Assembly (NCBI GenBank): GCA_016715365.1 | Contig: JADKAM010000004.1 | Coordinates: 466,010 to 530,009 of the forward strand | Direction of reading: 5' to 3' | Length of the DNA: 64,000 nucleotides | Origin: Chitinophagaceae bacterium | GTDB taxonomy: Bacteria; Bacteroidota; Bacteroidia; Chitinophagales; Chitinophagaceae | In this document: positions 26,228 to 35,107 of the stretch, piece after piece | How the letters are laid out: each line of letters starts with the position of its first letter | Position numbering within the stretch: position 1 is the first letter of the stretch | Notes under the pieces: model-generated | The model's input: the letters and a program-made list of their open reading frames with translations, nothing else | What the model was told of the DNA's origin: nothing | Database searches by the model: none | Position numbers and translations under genes: made by a program

Positions 26228-26992
26228 ATGAAAGCGCCTGCAATTAAATTACCTGTTTTTTTATTGTTCATTTTATTTTTAACAGGTATTGGCCTGTTGA
26301 GTTGTGGCGAACAGTCTGCAGCTAAAACCAATGCTGATGTGATTGATACATCAAATACTGAAGTGGTAATACAGGAGCCCGTTACTGACAGCATAGCTGT
26401 TATTGATCATACAGCCAATACGCAACAGGATATCAACAAAGACATTAAACTGAAAGATCCGGTAGTTGTTAAAACAACAACAACTATACAGCCTGCGGCC
26501 AGGGATTCAAAAACGGCTCCGGTTATAATCACCACAACAACTACTACCACAACAGCCCCAACTCCTGCTCCGGTAGTAATTGCAGAACCTGTTAAACCGG
26601 CAACACCGGTAAAACCAGTAACTGTTGAAGTGCCCAAACCGGTTACGGTTACCACAACAGCGCCTGTGCAAACTGACTGGCCGGTTCCGGCAAATTACAA
26701 GAATATGAAAAGCCCTTATGCCGCTGATAATGCAAGCATTGCCCTTGGAAAAACTGTGTATAGTACACATTGCAAATCATGTCATGGTACAAAAGGTGAT
26801 GGACAGGGAACAAAAGCAGCTTCGCTTGATACTGAGATGAAGCCTTTTTCCAGTGCGGGATTTAAAGCACAATCAATTGATGAAGTTTTTTATAAAACTA
26901 TGATCGGCCGTAAGGATATGCCCAAATATGAAAAGAAGATCACTGATGCCGAAGAAAGATGGGCCGTGGTTAATTATATCAGAAGTTTCTAA
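26228..26992 (+). CDS. Lipoprotein with Thr/Pro-rich linker and C-terminal cytochrome c domain
   Basis: The protein is 254 aa. A lipoprotein signal ends at LLSC (Cys ~26). A long Thr/Val/Pro-rich low-complexity linker covers ~75-150. The C-terminal ~90 residues are a class I cytochrome c: heme-binding CKSCH at ~181-185, GDGQGTKA, and the probable axial Met in GRKDMPKYEKK. It is likely tethered to the outer or inner membrane, with the heme domain extended into the periplasm to carry electrons. No oxidase partner lies next to it. Confidence 0.88.
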   Translation: MKAPAIKLPVFLLFILFLTGIGLLSCGEQSAAKTNADVIDTSNTEVVIQEPVTDSIAVIDHTANTQQDINKDIKLKDPVVVKTTTTIQPAARDSKTAPVIITTTTTTTTAPTPAPVVIAEPVKPATPVKPVTVEVPKPVTVTTTAPVQTDWPVPANYKNMKSPYAADNASIALGKTVYSTHCKSCHGTKGDGQGTKAASLDTEMKPFSSAGFKAQSIDEVFYKTMIGRKDMPKYEKKITDAEERWAVVNYIRSF

Positions 26993-27305
26993 ATCCAGCG
27001 CTCAACGAATATATACCTGTATGGTACTGCTTTGGCCAGGCAGTTGGTTATACCTGTATACATATAACTGCCATATCCATCCTGCAATTTTTTTGTAAAA
27101 CTGTTTAAAAGCCAAAACAAAATGTTTACCCGTAACTACACAAACAGTTTTTGATAACAAGCCTGCGTTAAGCAGAATTAATTCTACAAAAAATACCCGT
27201 TGCATAGACTCTAGTAACATTTCATCCACAATTGGCATAAAACACAACTTATTTTTATAAAAACTGCTTATCTTATAACATTACTCCCAAAACCAAAACC
27301 AGTTT
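26993..27305. other. Gene-free interval (313 nt)
   Basis: A minus-strand open frame at 27002-27247 (81 codons) lacks a signal, motif or plausible promoter and is probably chance. No hairpin or repeat stands out. The region presumably contains the promoter of the large gene at 27306. Confidence 0.4.
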
Positions 27306-29960
27306 ATGAAAAAAATCATCCTTACAGCAGTATGCATTGTTTTTTTAGCAGCTCAATCACATGCACAATGTACAGGAACCGGTACTATTAATTTTCAGCG
27401 ATGGAACAATATCACCGGCTCGGCTGTTGCAAATCTTACATCAAATATCAACTATCCAAACAATCCATCTTCAACAGGTACAAGAACCACCTTTGAAATG
27501 CAAACCAACCTGGGGAGTAATTTAGGCATCCGCATGTATGGATACATTTGCCCGCCCACAACCGGAAATTATATTTTCTGGATTGCCAGTGATGCCAGTG
27601 GCGAACTGTGGATCAGCACTAACAGCAGTCCTGCAAATAAAATAAGGCGGGCATATAATACCAGCAGCACCAATTCAAGACAATGGAATAAATTCGCTAC
27701 ACAAAAATCAGTGTCTGTGCCAATGGTTGCCGGCCAGTTGTATTATGTAGAGGCCTTAATGAAAGAAAGTACCGGCAACGATAACCTGGCTGTAGGCTGG
27801 GCCAAACCGGGACAGGCCACCAGTGCGCCAAGCCAGGTGATTCCCGGTACAAGCCTGGTGAGACAGGCACCCGATACCGAGGCACCCACTGCCCCTGTTA
27901 ACCTGGCAGCATCGGCAATTACCCAAACTTCTTTTACTTTATCCTGGACTGCCGCTACAGATAATGTAGGTGTAACCGGGTATGATGTTTACCAGAATGG
28001 TATCAAAATAAACCTTACCAACATTACCGGCACCACTTTCAATGTTACCGGCTTATCACCCGCAACCACTTACGGATATTATGTAAAAGCAAAAGATGCG
28101 GCAGGCAATCAATCGGCCAACAGCAGTACTTTAAATGTTACAACCGGCCAGCCAGATATCACGCCTCCATCGGCCCCTACCAATCTGCAGTCGTCTGTTA
28201 TAACACAAACAGGTTTTACATTAAAATGGGATGCAGCTACCGATGATGTTGCAGTTACCGGTTATGATGTATATAAAGATGGGGTGAAGATAAATGCAGC
28301 ACTGGTTACTACAACCACCTATAATGTAACAGGCCTTACTACCGGCACCACGTATGCTATGACGGTAAAAGCAAAAGATGCGGCAGCAAATGAAAGTGCC
28401 GCCAGCACTGCCCTGCCGGTAACCACGCTTATTTCCGAATCGCCTTCCGAAACATTCAGTATGCGTACCATACTGGCCAGTCAGCGTATGCCGCACGACC
28501 TGGTGTATGGCCCCGATGACAATATCTGGTTTACCGAAAGATTTGCAGGGAAAGTCAGTTTTGTAAACCCGGTAACACGTGTAAAAACCACGGTGCTAAC
28601 ATTGGGTGCTGCCATGGTACAGGCCGGCGGGCAGGATGGATTAATGGGACTGGCACTGCATCCCGAATTTATGACCGGCAAGCCTTATGTTTATATTTCT
28701 TATACCTATCAGTCTTTAAGCCTTACTGTACGCAGAACCCGGATTGAAAGATACACGTACAATACATCCACACAATTACTGGAATCTCCCGTAACCATGC
28801 TACAGGATATACCGGGCAGTAATGATCATAACTCGGCAAGAATTGCCATCGGGCCCGATCTGAAATTATATTATTCGGTGGGCGATATGGGTGCCGGGCA
28901 ATATGATAATATCAGCCGGGCAAACAATGCACAAAACCTGAATATTTATGAAGGAAAGATACTGCGGCTGAATACTGAATTAACTGCGGGAACCTGGATA
29001 CCGGCTGACAATCCATTTACCAATGCCGGGCTTCCTACAGCCGTTTATTCATTTGGCCACCGCAATCCGCAGGGATTGGTTTGGGCCAATGTAAACGGCA
29101 CCAATATTTTGTACAGCGATGAGCATGGCCCTTACAGCGACGATGAAATAAACACCATTGAAATGGGGCGTAATTTTGGATGGCCCAATGTGATTGGCTG
29201 GTGCGATGGTAATTACAACGGCCGTACCACCGGCGGCTTTGCCATTGTGAATGAGCAGAACAACTGCGCCGCTTTAAATGCAAAAGAGCCTTTACGTTCT
29301 TTGTTCCCGGTTACCAATCCCCCTTCTGGTGGCGATAATATGCTGTGGCCATCGGTAGCCCCATCCGGTGCCGATTTTTATGGCAGTACCGCCATACCCG
29401 GCTGGCAGAACTCGCTGCTGATCGCCAATCTTAAAAAAGGTACGGTAGCAAGATATAAACTGAGCAATGACGGACAAAGTATCATTTCGGATACCACGCA
29501 TTATTTCCGTGGCCTGGGCAGGTTCAGAGATGTAGTTGTATCGGCCGATGGCATGAAAATATATGTAGCCTGCGATTCAAGCGGCAGCACATCCGGCCCA
29601 ACCGGTGGCGTTACAACCACACCGGCAAACCCCGGAAGCATTCTTGAGTTTACCTACGTGCCTGAACTGCCTGTTGCACCGCTTTTCTCCAAACAGGTAA
29701 CAGAAGAAGTTAAAGACAGGAGCATTGATGTGTACCCCAACCCTGCCAGCAGCTACTTTATTGTGTACAATTATAAAGAAACCGGCAGCCGGATCATTGA
29801 ACTAACCGACATGAATGGCCGCATTGTAATCAGAAAAACAGTCACCGGTACTGCCAGCAGGATTGAAACAGCTTTACTGCCCAACGGCCTGTATATACTG
29901 AACGTGAAAGATTTGAACGGCCTTAGCAGACGTACCGAAAAAATAATTATTAAGCATTGA
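27306..29960 (+). CDS. Secreted PA14/FN3/glucose-sorbosone-dehydrogenase-like protein with T9SS sorting domain
   Basis: The protein is 884 aa. A signal peptide (1-20) leads to a PA14-like domain at ~25-170 (GYICPPTTGNYIFWIASDASGELW). Two FN3 domains follow at ~193-280 and ~287-372 (FTLSWTAATDNVGVTGYDVY and its near repeat). A six-bladed GSDH/PQQ-type propeller spans ~385-785, with HPEFMTGKPYVY, DHNSARIAIGPD, FGHRNPQGLVW, DEHGPYSDDEIN and GRNFGWPNVIG. A type A C-terminal sorting domain ends the protein (VYPNPASSYFIV ... LPNGLYILNVKD). It is exported by the type IX system and probably oxidises or binds sugars at the surface; catalytic use of PQQ is inferred. Confidence 0.9.
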   Translation: MKKIILTAVCIVFLAAQSHAQCTGTGTINFQRWNNITGSAVANLTSNINYPNNPSSTGTRTTFEMQTNLGSNLGIRMYGYICPPTTGNYIFWIASDASGELWISTNSSPANKIRRAYNTSSTNSRQWNKFATQKSVSVPMVAGQLYYVEALMKESTGNDNLAVGWAKPGQATSAPSQVIPGTSLVRQAPDTEAPTAPVNLAASAITQTSFTLSWTAATDNVGVTGYDVYQNGIKINLTNITGTTFNVTGLSPATTYGYYVKAKDAAGNQSANSSTLNVTTGQPDITPPSAPTNLQSSVITQTGFTLKWDAATDDVAVTGYDVYKDGVKINAALVTTTTYNVTGLTTGTTYAMTVKAKDAAANESAASTALPVTTLISESPSETFSMRTILASQRMPHDLVYGPDDNIWFTERFAGKVSFVNPVTRVKTTVLTLGAAMVQAGGQDGLMGLALHPEFMTGKPYVYISYTYQSLSLTVRRTRIERYTYNTSTQLLESPVTMLQDIPGSNDHNSARIAIGPDLKLYYSVGDMGAGQYDNISRANNAQNLNIYEGKILRLNTELTAGTWIPADNPFTNAGLPTAVYSFGHRNPQGLVWANVNGTNILYSDEHGPYSDDEINTIEMGRNFGWPNVIGWCDGNYNGRTTGGFAIVNEQNNCAALNAKEPLRSLFPVTNPPSGGDNMLWPSVAPSGADFYGSTAIPGWQNSLLIANLKKGTVARYKLSNDGQSIISDTTHYFRGLGRFRDVVVSADGMKIYVACDSSGSTSGPTGGVTTTPANPGSILEFTYVPELPVAPLFSKQVTEEVKDRSIDVYPNPASSYFIVYNYKETGSRIIELTDMNGRIVIRKTVTGTASRIETALLPNGLYILNVKDLNGLSRRTEKIIIKH

Positions 29961-29980
29961 TAAAAACCACGTCTTGTTTT

Positions 29981-30010
29981 AAAAGCCACTTTTTTTAAGT
30001 GGCTTTTTTT
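29981..30010 (+). terminator. Intrinsic terminator of the T9SS gene
   Basis: AAAAGCCACTT and AAGTGGCTTTT form a strong stem followed by T7, 20 nt past the stop codon. Confidence 0.85.
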
Positions 30011-30036
30011 ATTTGGTTGACAACCTTGTACTGCTT

Positions 30037-30069
30037 AGGGTTGCCAACCTTTGGAAGGTTGGCAACCCT
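30037..30069. repeat. REP palindrome, copy 1
   Basis: AGGGTTGCCAACCTT and AAGGTTGGCAACCCT are perfectly complementary around TGG. It lies just downstream of the RAYT remnant and is the same palindrome as that at 17162-17230. Confidence 0.7.
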
Positions 30070-30107
30070 GTAACAGACCCTAAGCCAAGCATGGCAACAC
30101 GCTACAC

Positions 30108-30832
30108 TCAATCTTCCAGCGCTATCTCACAATTGTAATAAAATGCAGCAAGCTCTTTATGTGTTTTTATAAATATTTCCAAGCTGCCAAACCATTCAAT
30201 TATTTCATTTCGCAAAAGTAAAGTGGGGCTGTTTGAAATAATGCTGTGCCACGAACTCCAGGGATAAGCAGTAAAATCTTTTATCAATGTATGCTTAGCT
30301 GCATTGGCATGTATATAAATAACTGCCATGGTAAAGTGAGTATCATTTTTAATACTCACTCTTTTAAATGGTTTATAAAACAGGTTGCCTTTTCTGTGAT
30401 GTTGTTTATTAAATGCAAGTGCATAAGACTGAAAGAAACGTTTAAAGGTTTGTTCTATTAATATGCTGAATGTATTTTCAGGGTTGACAACCTTTGAAAG
30501 GTTGTCAACCCTATGCGCCGGAGTATTCGAAAGGTTGGTAATCCTTTGCAAAAATATTTTTTCGGTAATAGTTAACGCTGCAGTAGGTTTGTTTTCAAAT
30601 AATTCATTATCTCCTTTTCTGATTTTATTTTAATCAGTAAATGGAAATGATTTGGCATTAAACACCAGCAATAGGTATCAATAAACGGAGACAATATTTC
30701 TCTATACCTTTTTAAAAAGAACAACCTGTTTTCATCAGTTAAAAACAGTTTTTCATTATTATTTGTACGGTTATAAATATGATATATGCCGGCTTCTTCA
30801 AAATCAACCAGATATTTTTCAGGGACAGGCAT
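30108..30832 (-). pseudogene. REP-associated tyrosine transposase (RAYT, Y1/HUH type), frameshifted
   Basis: The likely start is ATG 30832 (MPVPEKYLVDFEEAGIYHIY). The N-terminal half carries the HUH motif PNHFHLL in CWCLMPNHFHLLIKIK and stops at 30572. The second half is in another frame (30551 leftwards), with FSILIEQTFKRFFQSYALAFNKQ, KRVSIKNDTHF and AAKHTLIKDFTAYPWSS, the usual RAYT C-terminal region. The shift lies near 30600, where the downstream frame reads NELFENKPTAALTITEKIF, the missing piece. A REP palindrome lies within the coding region. The gene was a single-strand-cleaving transposase that mobilises REP elements; it is now probably inactive. Confidence 0.8.
30480..30512. repeat. 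REP palindrome, copy 2, inside the RAYT reading frame
   Basis: AGGGTTGACAACCTTT and AAAGGTTGTCAACCCT pair around G. Read on the minus strand it encodes part of the segment RVDNLSKVVNPEN of the transposase remnant. Confidence 0.7.
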
Positions 30833-30903
30833 ATTACAAGATATAAATTTCTTTGAAGTTTGCAAACCCTTAACTGCTGCGGGGTTGCCAGTCTTGCTGT
30901 TAC

Positions 30904-30935
30904 AGGGTTGCAACCTTTCAAAGGCTGGTAACCCT
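30904..30935. repeat. REP palindrome, copy 3, upstream of RAYT
   Basis: AGGGTTGCAACCTTT and AAAGGCTGGTAACCCT pair imperfectly. It lies ~70 nt before the presumed RAYT start, so with copies 1 and 2 the transposase is bracketed by its own repeats. Confidence 0.6.
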
Positions 30936-30939
30936 TAAG

Positions 30940-31453
30940 CCATGAAGTTACAAGAGAGTGATAGCCTACCCTCCCTTTTTGGTTTATAAAAAGTTACATC
31001 AAACATTTGTTTTCTGTAAAAACAGGGCCCGCCGCTGCGCTATCTTATTTAATTTATAAAATATTAAAGTATTGATATTTCAATATAGGTTTCTGCTATC
31101 ATTTCAACATACATCTTTTTGTGTTGAGGCCTTAAGTATTGCAAAGTTTGCCCTGGTATTTCATAACGTAGCACAGCGTTTAATACGGAGCATAGCTTCT
31201 TTCAGCATGTATTTGGCAGGAAGTAAACTGGTTGGTTGCAAATCAATGATCTTTTACCTGGCAGTTAGAAAAAGCAGCTAAAGTTGTAAAAAAGGCTCCG
31301 ATCTGCTTTTACGGAATTGCTAAAATTATTATCAAATAATCATGTTATTCCGGATTATTGTATTATATTAGATTAATAATTGTACCCTACGTTAACCAGT
31401 TGTGACTGAGGGAGGGCAATGCCGTACCATTTTCAAAAAAAATTACCCAGATC
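30940..31453. other. Gene-free interval before the recombinase
   Basis: The interval is about 510 nt. A plus-strand frame at 31072-31281 (69 codons) has no recognisable content and is probably chance. The sequence is AT-rich, and I see no clear promoter consensus for the recombinase gene that follows. Confidence 0.4.
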
Positions 31454-32653
31454 ATGGAAACTGTAGTATTAAAACCACTGCTGCACCGTAACCAGGAGTG
31501 TATTGGAATTTATTATGCAAAGCATACCGGTATTGAAAAAGCTATACGCAAACTTGCGGATCTAAAATGGAGTAAAACCCAGGCCTGCTGGTACATACCC
31601 CTTACCGAAACGGGTTATCATGCACTGGTAAAAATTTTAAAACCCGTTGCAACCATTGATAACAGTGCATTACAGCAATACCTGCAAACCCGTAAAAAAG
31701 TAACAGCCACTTTACCCGATGCACAAAAAGTAAGTGCAGCGGTGATCAACCCGGCCCGCAAGCCCCTGGCATTATCGCCGGCCTGGCAATTAAGTGCAGC
31801 AAACCTGGCAGCGCTAGAAAGTTTTGTGCAGCTGCTGCAATTAAAGGCATACAGTAAAAGCACCATTGCCACTTACCGCAACGAGTTTATACAATTACTA
31901 AAACTGCTGAAAGACAAACCCGTTGATGCGCTTACTGTGGAAGATCTGAAACGTTATATGAGTTATGTGCTGGTGAAAGAACGTATCAGTGAAAACACGG
32001 CGCATAGCCGGCTTAATGCTTTGAAGTTCTATTTTGAACAGGTGCTGGTCAGAGAAAAATTCTTCTGGGAGATACCGCGGCCGAAGAAAGTACAAAAGCT
32101 GCCCAAAGTGATCAGTGAAGAAAAAATACTGGAGGGTATGCTGAAGATAAAGAACCTGAAGCATAAAACGCTGCTGCTGCTGGCATACAGCGCAGGTATG
32201 CGGGTAAGCGAAGTGGTAAAGTTAAAAATTGCGGATATAAACAGCGACCGTATGCAGATAAATATAAACCATGCAAAGGGAAAGAAAGACCGGGTAGTAA
32301 CCTTAAGTAAAAGCATTTTACCTTATTTACGTGAGTATTACCTAAAGTACAAACCTGCCGATTGGTTATTTGAAGGCATCAACAATAAAGAACATTACAG
32401 TGCCCGCAGTGCCCAGCTTGTATTTAAGGAAGCCTACAAAAAACTTGGATTACCGGCGCAATGCAGTTTTCACAGTTTGCGGCACAGTTATGCAACCCAT
32501 TTACTGGAGAGCGGAACAGATATCAGTTATATACAGAAGCTGTTGGGCCACAGTGATATTAAGACCACATTGCGGTACACCCAGATCAGTAAAAAAGATA
32601 TCGGGCATATAGAGAGTCCACTTGACCGTGTACTACGAAAAAAGCTGATCTAA
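31454..32653 (+). CDS. Tyrosine site-specific recombinase, candidate integrase of the cassette array
   Basis: The protein is 399 aa. Residues 1-65 form an extra N-terminal domain with spaced Trp/aromatic residues (DLKWSKTQACWYIPL) seen in some Bacteroidota integrases. A SAM-like core-binding domain covers ~115-205 and the catalytic domain ~215-385. The catalytic set is complete: Arg250 (AGMRVSE), Lys275 (HAKGKKDR), His340-x-x-Arg343 (HSLRHSYATHL), His366 (LLGHSD) and Tyr375 (TTLRYT). Between LPYLREYYLKYKP and DWLFEG there is no room for the ~30-residue helix insertion that defines integron IntI proteins, so it is XerC/D-like rather than classical IntI. It points towards the array, and a core-like GTT site lies 144 nt after its stop. 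Its link to the array is inferred from position. Confidence 0.85.
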   Translation: METVVLKPLLHRNQECIGIYYAKHTGIEKAIRKLADLKWSKTQACWYIPLTETGYHALVKILKPVATIDNSALQQYLQTRKKVTATLPDAQKVSAAVINPARKPLALSPAWQLSAANLAALESFVQLLQLKAYSKSTIATYRNEFIQLLKLLKDKPVDALTVEDLKRYMSYVLVKERISENTAHSRLNALKFYFEQVLVREKFFWEIPRPKKVQKLPKVISEEKILEGMLKIKNLKHKTLLLLAYSAGMRVSEVVKLKIADINSDRMQININHAKGKKDRVVTLSKSILPYLREYYLKYKPADWLFEGINNKEHYSARSAQLVFKEAYKKLGLPAQCSFHSLRHSYATHLLESGTDISYIQKLLGHSDIKTTLRYTQISKKDIGHIESPLDRVLRKKLI

Positions 32654-32796
32654 AACTTTCGTTTTTTGTATTGTTGATACATTAAACAATATGTTATACG
32701 AAAATAAGGTTTCGCATTTTTCATTGTTGAATTATGTATATATTTATTAATCAAAATCATAAATGTAGCGGGAATATGACCTGCGTATATTTATGA

Positions 32797-32810
32797 GTTA
32801 TAGGCAATTG
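32797..32810 (+). promoter_or_regulatory. Candidate attI-like core site
   Basis: GTTATAGGCAATTG matches the cassette-start consensus of this array (GTTRNNNGCAATT, as at attC4, 5, 8, 10 and 11). It lies between the recombinase gene and the first cassette gene, where integrons place attI. It is not preceded by an attC-like palindrome. The outer arm of attC1 (GCCACCAAC) complements it only partly (six of nine), so the assignment is tentative. Confidence 0.4.
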
Positions 32811-33059
32811 AACGACCATGCGTTTCATAAAATGATTTACGACGACATATAACTTTCAACACAACAGAAAATCTTAGGAACATACATAAGTTGACTCGAC
32901 TTTATCGGCTTGTAAAATCCAAAAAGTTGTTATCATAAAGGCGAGTCTAAAAAGGATGTCTGAGGAAAATTTCGGTTGTGGTATTTTCTGCAACTTGCGG
33001 ACATAAAAGAGGCCAATTTTACTTTAGCCATTTGTTAATTTGACCAAACGACTAGGGGA

Positions 33060-33479
33060 AAGACAAGGATATTGAATTAGCTACAAATGGTTTTTAAAAG
33101 CTGCCACAAGGACCATGGAAAGTCAGTTCAACATTGGTTTCTTTTATGCAAACGGTGAATATGTAAAACAAGACTATAAAAAAGCATTTTATTGGTATTC
33201 TTTAGCAGCCCCTCAGGGCGACACAGAAGCTCTAAGAGATTTAGGTTACTTATATTCCAATGGACTTGGTATAAAAAGAATAGCAAAGTTGCAGTTGAAT
33301 GGTACAAAAGAGCTGCTTCTAAAAACGATGAGAAAGCATTTTATAATTTGGGGCTTTGTTATAAAAAAGGTGACGGCGTCACTCAATCAACACGTTGGGC
33401 AAAACATTATTTTTTAAAAGCTGTTGAGTACGGTCACCAAAGAAAGTTAAAGGCAATTAAAAACATTAGCGTGACGTAA
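33060..33479 (+). pseudogene. Cassette 1: Sel1-repeat protein, frameshifted
   Basis: Two overlapping frames together encode Sel1-like repeats: QFNIGFFYANGEYVKQDYKKAFYWYSLAA, then EALRDLGYLYSNGLGIK in the first, and VAVEWYKRAASKNDEKAFYNLGLCYKKGDGVTQS in the second, joined by a shift near 33280. Further upstream, DKDIELAT...GF also reads as repeat sequence but is interrupted by a stop at ~33096. Sel1 repeats (36-38 aa, TPR-like) mediate protein contacts. The stop (TAA 33477-33479) lies 7 nt before attC1, so this is the first recognisable cassette gene. The 32654-33060 interval holds nothing else I can identify. Confidence 0.65.
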
Positions 33480-33487
33480 AATACCGC

Positions 33488-33684
33488 CACCAACAAAAGG
33501 TTTTGTGCAATTGGGGCTTGACGTTGCAGCAATCATCGGCAGTGCATATCCAAGCATTGGTTTCGGCGGACGTAATTCTGTTGGGCAGTAGTTCTAAACT
33601 TCGGCTTTTAGTTATAAATTTAGCTTCAGTTCCGGGCGGACAGTTGGTCAATTCCAACTGCACAAAAAGCCTCGCTCGTTATGT
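33488..33684. repeat. attC1 (B-type palindrome)
   Basis: Left outer arm CCACCAAC, inner arm GGTTTTGTGCAATTGG; right inner arm CCAACTGCACAAAAAGCC, terminal GTT at 33678. The right core GTTATGTGCC pairs with the left arm of attC2 (9/10). Confidence 0.75.
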
Positions 33685-34172
33685 GCCAAATCGACCGTCT
33701 ATGATCTTTGTAGCTTTTATAAGCGTCTTTGATCATTGGTATTTCAATTGAACTTTTTTTTTGTAGCGAAGATTTAAGAGGAACCTTCTGGGGTAAAGGT
33801 CTACGAATAAGACAGATGCCAAGCCATTCAGAGCGAGGTGCCCGGAAGGCGCTTTTAGAGCAGCCCGAAGGCGCACCGGCTGGATAGCTTACGGCTCGGT
33901 TTTTGGAGATATTGTCAAGGGTTTCTGCGATAATTTTTGATTGATTATGACATTTTTTCTCCCGAAGGGAGAAAAAAAGCAGCATTAATGAACCCATTAA
34001 AACAACACAGCCGATTGCGTAAATCGAAGATTTACGACAATAGGCGGTTCAAAATTTACTCAACAGTGGCGCCCTGCTGTCAGTCGTGACCTGGGTACAG
34101 TTACATTAAAAAAGTTAGAAACTTCTAGCGATGATCAAGAAGAAGACCGACATTGAGAGTAGACCTGCACAT
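33679..34172 (+). pseudogene. Cassette 2: decayed or unreadable cassette, copy 1 of a tandem pair
   Basis: About 500 nt before attC2 with no intact frame above 125 codons. It is near-identical to cassette 3 apart from many small indels and some substitutions. One short plus-strand reading ends FTTIGGSKFTQQWRPAVSRD...EEDRH before a TGA at ~34156 and looks coding. A minus-strand frame at 33626-33997 runs into attC1 and is doubtful. It contains a CTCCCGAAGGGAG hairpin near 33958. The original product cannot be named. Confidence 0.4.
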
Positions 34173-34364
34173 AACAAAGTTTGGCAAAATACGGGCGGAC
34201 CAAAGCTGTTTTGAACATTAAACATACTATTGTACTTCATATCGGGCATGACCGAGCAACTATGAAGTGGTACTTAACTTCAACATCAAATTTTAATGTT
34301 CATCGGTAAGCCAGGCGGACGTAACACAGACGACCCGTACTTCGCCAAGCCCCTGCCGTTATGT
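34169..34364. repeat. attC2 (C-type palindrome)
   Basis: Left GCACATAAC then GTTTGGCAAAATACGGGCGG; right GTACTTCGCCAAGCCCC, GTT at 34358. The right core GTTATGTGCA pairs 10/10 with the left arm of attC3. Confidence 0.75.
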
Positions 34365-34863
34365 GCAAATCGACCGTCTGACTGATCTTTACTGAGCTTT
34401 TGTAAAGCGTCTTTGATCATTGGTATTTCAATTGAACTTTTTTTATTGTAGCGAAGATTTAAGAGGAACCTTCTGAGTAAAGGTCTACGAATAAATGGAG
34501 AGATGCAAGCCATTCAGGCGGAGGCGCCGGAAGCTTGCTTTTGAAGCGCCGCAGGCTGAAAGGCTTGCAGAAAGCTACGGTTTTTTGGAGATATTGTCAA
34601 GGATTTCTGCGATAATTTTAGCGTAATTGATTATATTTTTTTTTCTCCCGAAGGGAGAAAAAAGCAGCATTATTGAACCCAGTTAAAAAAACATACGCCG
34701 ATTGCGTAAATCGAAGATTTACGACAATAGGCGGTTCAAATCTTTACTCAACAGTGGCGCCCTGCTGTCAGCCGTCGACCTGGGTACAGTTACATTAAAA
34801 AAGTTGAAGACTCTTCTAGCGATGATCAAGAAGAAGACCGACATTGAGAGTAGACCTGCACAT
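34360..34863 (+). pseudogene. Cassette 3: second copy of the tandem cassette
   Basis: This is a near-duplicate of cassette 2, with the same core (GTTATGTGC) at both ends. Reading frames are again broken. One plus-strand stretch reads RKLAFEAPQAERLAESYGFL then EILSRISAIILA and ends at TAA (~34625). Another at 34702-34914 (MRKSKIYDNRRFKSLLNS...) runs into attC3. The indels differ between the two copies, so neither is a reliable reference for the original frame. Function unknown. Confidence 0.4.
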
Positions 34864-35058
34864 AACAAAAGTTTGGCAAAATACGGGCGGACGGAAGCCG
34901 TGTTTGAACATTAGTAATACTATTGTACTTCATATCAGGCATGACAATCAACTATGAACATTAGTACTTAACTTCAACATCAAATTTTAATGGTCATCGG
35001 TAAGCCAGGCGGACGTAACCCAGACGACCCGTACTTCGCCAAGCCCCTGCCGTTAGCG
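34860..35058. repeat. attC3 (C-type palindrome)
   Basis: Left GCACATAAC, then GTTTGGCAAAATACGGGCGG; right TACTTCGCCAAGCCCC, GTT at 35052. The right core GTTAGCGGTC pairs 9/10 with the left arm of attC4. Confidence 0.8.
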
Positions 35059-35107
35059 GTCATTGAAAAAACCCCTAGAAATTAATACTGAAAATAAGAA
35101 AATCAGC

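Noticed and set aside
27002..27247. Minus-strand 81-codon frame
   Set aside because: No signal, motif or promoter; it lies in the probable promoter region of the 27306 gene.
31072..31281. Plus-strand 69-codon frame before the recombinase
   Set aside because: Low-quality composition and no recognisable features; probably chance.
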